A DNA stretch of 58,453 nucleotides, from positions 1 through 58,453 of the forward strand of contig CANJXF010000026.1 of the NCBI GenBank assembly GCA_947478865.1. The letters are read 5' to 3'. This document shows, in pieces, positions 55,621-58,453 of the stretch. Each line of letters opens with the position of its first letter. Position 1 is the first letter of the stretch. The position numbers and the translations under genes are program-made. This DNA comes from Verrucomicrobiales bacterium (GTDB lineage: Bacteria > Verrucomicrobiota > Verrucomicrobiia > Limisphaerales > CANJXF01). Under the pieces are notes generated by a model. That model had not been told where the DNA came from and did not search any database. It saw only the letters and a program-made list of their open reading frames with translations.

Positions 55621-57333
55621 TTAATCAACATCGCCGACCGTCGCGCGAATAACTTCCTCCGGCGTCGTCAAGCCAGCCAATACTTTGCGCGCACCGTCTT
55701 CACGGAGCGTTCGCATCCCCATCTCGCGCGCACGCGAGCGCAGGACTGAACTCGGAACGCGGTCGTAAATTAATTTGCGCGCCTCATCATCGATGACAAA
55801 AACTTCAAAAACTCCGAATCGACCACGGTAACCATTTTTGTTGCAATCGCTGCAACCTTTGCCGCGTTTGAAGGTGGCGCCTTGGAGATTATTCGGATCA
55901 AGATTCAACGAGCGCATTTCTGAATCGGTCGGCTGATACGGCTCGGCACAACGTTTGCAAATCTTTCGGACAAGACGTTGCGCCATCAAACAACGGGTCG
56001 ATGATGCCACCAAGAACGGTTTGACGCCGATGTCGATGAGACGCGTGACTGCTCCCGGAGCATCATTGGTGTGAAGCGTTGAAAACACCAAATGTCCGGT
56101 GAGCGATGCATTGATAGCGATCGTCGCCGTTTCCATATCGCGGATTTCCCCCAGCATGATCACGTTTGGCGCCTGGCGAAGCATCGAGCGCAATGCTGCT
56201 GCGAACGTCAACCCGACGACTTCGCTGACTTGCACCTGATTGATACCGGCGAGCAAATATTCAACCGGATCTTCCACCGTGATGATTTTTCGGTCGGGCC
56301 GATTAATGAAATTCAGGCAGGAATACAATGTCGTTGTTTTTCCCGAACCAGTGGGACCGGTGACGAGGAGAATGCCGTCAGGCAAACCGATCATGCGTTC
56401 GAACGTCTGCTGGTCATCCGTAAAAAAACCAAGTTCCGGCAAACCGAGACGCAATCCTTCCTTGTCCAAAATACGCATCACGATGCTTTCGCCGTGATTG
56501 GTAGGCAGACAGGAAACGCGCAAGTCAATGAGTTTGCCTCCGACCTGCGTCTGAATACGACCGTCCTGCGGGATGCGTCGCTCAGCAATCGACATGTTCG
56601 ATTGAATCTTTAACCGACTGATGATCGACGCCTGCAGCCGTTTCGGCGGGCTCTTCATCTCGTGCAAGACGCCGTCAATTCGGTAGCGCACGCGAAATGT
56701 CTTCGCCAACGGTTCAAGATGAATATCAGAGGCGCGGGCCTTGAACGCTTCAACAATTAGAGTGTTAACCAGTTTAATAATCGGAGCATCGGCATCGACG
56801 GTGGCTCCATCGTCGCTCGCATCACCCTTCAGACCAGCCGTGCCGATTTCGACTTCCCCTTCAGTAATGTCCTGAATCATCTTCCCGACGGAATCATCGG
56901 CCGCACCGTAATATTTATTCAGGGCTGCATCGATGTCTTCGTCAGTCGCCACGCGAAGTTCAACATCCATGTTGAGCGCGCGCTGCAAACTATCAATTGT
57001 ATCCAGATCAGACGGATCACTCAACGCGATGGCGATGCTGTTACCGTGTTTGGCTACAGGAACGGCGCGATATCGTTTTGCGACGTGTCGGGGCACTGCA
57101 GAAATGACATCATCAGTGAGGCGGAGATCACTAAATGAAACAAGTTCGTAACCGAAATGGCCCGCTTTGGCTTGGGCAATGTCGATGGGGCGGATGATTT
57201 TTTGCGCGACCAAAAGGTCAACGACACCTTCGCCGGTAGCCGCCGATTCTTCGCGGATTGGGGCCAACTGTCCGTTGGACACAAACCCCATATCAACCAG
57301 TAATTCTATTAGATAATCGTCTTTCGCAGCCAC
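55621..57333 (-). CDS. PilB/GspE assembly ATPase (first copy)
   Basis: A 570-residue ATPase with the same layout as the second copy: N-terminal MshEN-type domain, Walker [14 protein letters not shown] near residue 329, NVIMLGEIRDMETATIA and the His box [17 protein letters not shown]. The zinc motif ICKRCAEPYQP and GCSDCNKNGYRG is complete. It is the first gene of the unit, behind a good sigma-70-like promoter, and is 44 bases before pilT. The N-terminal 150 residues differ from the other PilB-like protein, which may mean different regulation. Confidence 0.94.
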   Translation of the reverse strand: MAAKDDYLIELLVDMGFVSNGQLAPIREESAATGEGVVDLLVAQKIIRPIDIAQAKAGHFGYELVSFSDLRLTDDVISAVPRHVAKRYRAVPVAKHGNSIAIALSDPSDLDTIDSLQRALNMDVELRVATDEDIDAALNKYYGAADDSVGKMIQDITEGEVEIGTAGLKGDASDDGATVDADAPIIKLVNTLIVEAFKARASDIHLEPLAKTFRVRYRIDGVLHEMKSPPKRLQASIISRLKIQSNMSIAERRIPQDGRIQTQVGGKLIDLRVSCLPTNHGESIVMRILDKEGLRLGLPELGFFTDDQQTFERMIGLPDGILLVTGPTGSGKTTTLYSCLNFINRPDRKIITVEDPVEYLLAGINQVQVSEVVGLTFAAALRSMLRQAPNVIMLGEIRDMETATIAINASLTGHLVFSTLHTNDAPGAVTRLIDIGVKPFLVASSTRCLMAQRLVRKICKRCAEPYQPTDSEMRSLNLDPNNLQGATFKRGKGCSDCNKNGYRGRFGVFEVFVIDDEARKLIYDRVPSSVLRSRAREMGMRTLREDGARKVLAGLTTPEEVIRATVGDVD

Positions 57334-57373
57334 AATTTACCTTTTCGATCAAAACATTTGCTATTCGCTTCAA

Positions 57374-57401
57374 ATAGTATCGGGCATACCCTCATTGTCA
57401 A
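57374..57401 (-). promoter_or_regulatory. Sigma-70-type promoter of the PilB/PilT/PilC unit
   Basis: On the minus strand, TTGACA (57396-57401) is followed after 16 bases by TACTAT (57374-57379). The position, 40 bases before the start codon of the first ATPase gene, fits a promoter. Prediction from consensus only. Confidence 0.55.
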
Positions 57402-57490
57402 ACTTCGACAAAATTTTTCAGGAACAATTTTTCCAAAAAACAATTCCCCGTATTTCTCAACCGTTTATTTGCGGCAACAAAATCAAAGAA

Positions 57491-57521
57491 AAAACCGCGA
57501 GCCGATTCAACTCGCGGTTTT
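57491..57521 (-). terminator. Rho-independent terminator of barrel gene
   Basis: An 11-bp stem (57491-57501 with 57511-57521) with a 9-base loop lies about 70 bases past the end of the minus-strand barrel gene, followed on that strand by a T-run. Confidence 0.85.
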
Positions 57522-57591
57522 CTGACAATCATCTGGGTGTTAGAGAATTCTTTAAAACAGAACCTCTAACAGTCCGTCGGAATGTTGTTCA

Positions 57592-58353
57592 TTAAAACGA
57601 ATAACCCAAACCAACGCTCAGAAAAAAAGATTGACCTAGGTCGAGCTCTGCTTTTTTCCCACTCTCAACATGGGAATAATGCCCGGCAGCCTGGTATTGC
57701 GCTCCAGCAGAAAGACTCACGGCCTCAGAAAGCGCGTAAACAATGTTTCCACCAATATAACTTCCTGCCAAAACATCGCTGTGGCTGCCCGCCCCACTCT
57801 TGGACTGTGAAGCCGAATCCGAAATACTGGTTGTTTCACTGAATTTAAAGTCGCTACTCACGAAGAGCACCGACAAGCCGCCACTCAGCAAAAATGAAAA
57901 GCGTTCGCACATGGGAATTTCCCAATACGGCCCCAGACGAACTCCAAAAATATCTGCATCGAAACGGCGATTCCCTGTGGTCACCGCCCCATTTTGAACT
58001 GTGATGGGAGAAAGCGGGACCGGAATTGTGCTCAATAGCGGGTAACTTTCAGTTATGACAGAGCCAGGCGGCAATGGAATGTTTCCACCCAGGGAATAAG
58101 CATAACGCGCTTTGCTTGCGTCACCAAACACGGTTCCGTGGTCCTTGATGGTAACATCCGTGAAATTAAATGCGGCCTCGATCCCCAACTTCGTTTTTTC
58201 CAACCGCCCCAATTCACGGCTGTAGGTCACCTCAAGCCCGTGCTGTGGATCATCTTCCCGGTTTTTGGAAGCCCCATTTGCGAGAGCAGAAGAGCTGCTC
58301 ATCACGATGCTGGGCTTGTATATTTTACAAACGCATGGACGGCCAATGTCCAA
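57592..58353 (-). CDS. Small outer-membrane beta-barrel protein, N-terminus doubtful
   Basis: A protein of up to 253 residues made of alternating amphipathic strands (SVLFVSSDFKFSETTS, SEAVSLSAGAQYQAAG) and ending FFLSVGLGYSF with a terminal Phe, as outer-membrane barrels do. No normal signal peptide is present. The frame opens just after a stop, with only a TTG at 58353 and an ATG at 58302. SSSSALANGA looks like the end of a signal sequence, so the 5' part may be lost or changed. Family not assigned further. Confidence 0.6.
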   Translation of the reverse strand: MDIGRPCVCKIYKPSIVMSSSSALANGASKNREDDPQHGLEVTYSRELGRLEKTKLGIEAAFNFTDVTIKDHGTVFGDASKARYAYSLGGNIPLPPGSVITESYPLLSTIPVPLSPITVQNGAVTTGNRRFDADIFGVRLGPYWEIPMCERFSFLLSGGLSVLFVSSDFKFSETTSISDSASQSKSGAGSHSDVLAGSYIGGNIVYALSEAVSLSAGAQYQAAGHYSHVESGKKAELDLGQSFFLSVGLGYSF

Positions 58354-58376
58354 GGGGATGGTTTAGGCTCGTCGGC

Positions 58377-58453
58377 ATGAAAATTTCTAAGATTGAGGCG
58401 GGAGAGCCGGTTTTGCAGCAATTGGCACAGGCGTATGGCAATGAAGCCAGGGC
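58377..58453 (+). CDS. Unidentified gene, N-terminal fragment at window edge
   Basis: ATG at 58377 opens a frame of 25 codons, MKISKIEAGEPVLQQLAQAY, that runs off the right edge. No signal peptide is visible and the family is not recognised. It diverges from the barrel gene with only about 23 bases between the two possible starts. Confidence 0.45.
   Translation, partial: MKISKIEAGEPVLQQLAQAYGNEAR

Overview
The window looks chromosomal and comes from a Gram-negative bacterium of the Verrucomicrobiota, most likely the Pedosphaera/Limisphaerales side. This rests on the protein families present: several prepilin-like proteins with an FTLIELLVV segment, a DUF1800/DUF1501 secreted pair, a four-gene set resembling the Verru_Chthon cassette (families A, B, C and D), a planctomycete-type cytochrome c domain, and secreted proteins ending in the 'STNLxxW ... 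FYRV' module common in this phylum. No rRNA, tRNA or CRISPR array was seen. All family assignments come from reading motifs; no database search was run.

Left part (1-18.9 kb): the end of an insertion sequence, an MFS exporter, then mainly housekeeping genes on the minus strand: purB, a rhomboid protease, a phosphohexomutase, rpe, ftsH, tilS, the DUF1800/DUF1501 pair, a fatty acid desaturase and a gltS-type symporter, plus an M3 peptidase on the plus strand. Between the MFS gene and purB sits a two-gene module (a DUF6036-like nucleotidyltransferase and an unknown partner). It is bracketed by an 83-bp direct repeat of the purB 3' end, which looks like the scar of integration at a gene end.

Middle part (18.9-36.5 kb): a compact minus-strand operon encodes a multihaem cytochrome lipoprotein, a cytochrome c domain fused to a large putative outer-membrane barrel, two cupredoxin-type secreted proteins (one lacking its copper ligands) and an RdgB-like pyrophosphatase. 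A divergent ECF sigma factor and its membrane partner lie next to it. Two H-X9-DG-type prepilins, a DNRLRE protein, and leuS follow; leuS carries an in-frame pair of inverted palindromes. After that come an arsenate reductase overlapping an aquaporin, a flavin reductase, and a DUF1573-dihaem cytochrome.

Right part (36.5-58.4 kb): a pilus or type II secretion-like locus in two transcription units, all on the minus strand. The promoter-proximal unit has two PilB/GspE ATPases, PilT and PilC/GspF, and ends in a clear terminator. The second unit starts with a BrnT/BrnA-like toxin-antitoxin pair and continues, mostly through 4-base ATGA overlaps, into two GspG-like pseudopilins and the D-B-C-A Verru_Chthon-like set. 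A 2104-residue subtilase and the DUF1573-cytochrome may be its distal genes. A toxin-antitoxin pair translationally coupled to a pseudopilin operon is the most unusual arrangement in the window. The window ends with a small barrel protein that has a doubtful N-terminus and the first 25 codons of an unidentified gene.
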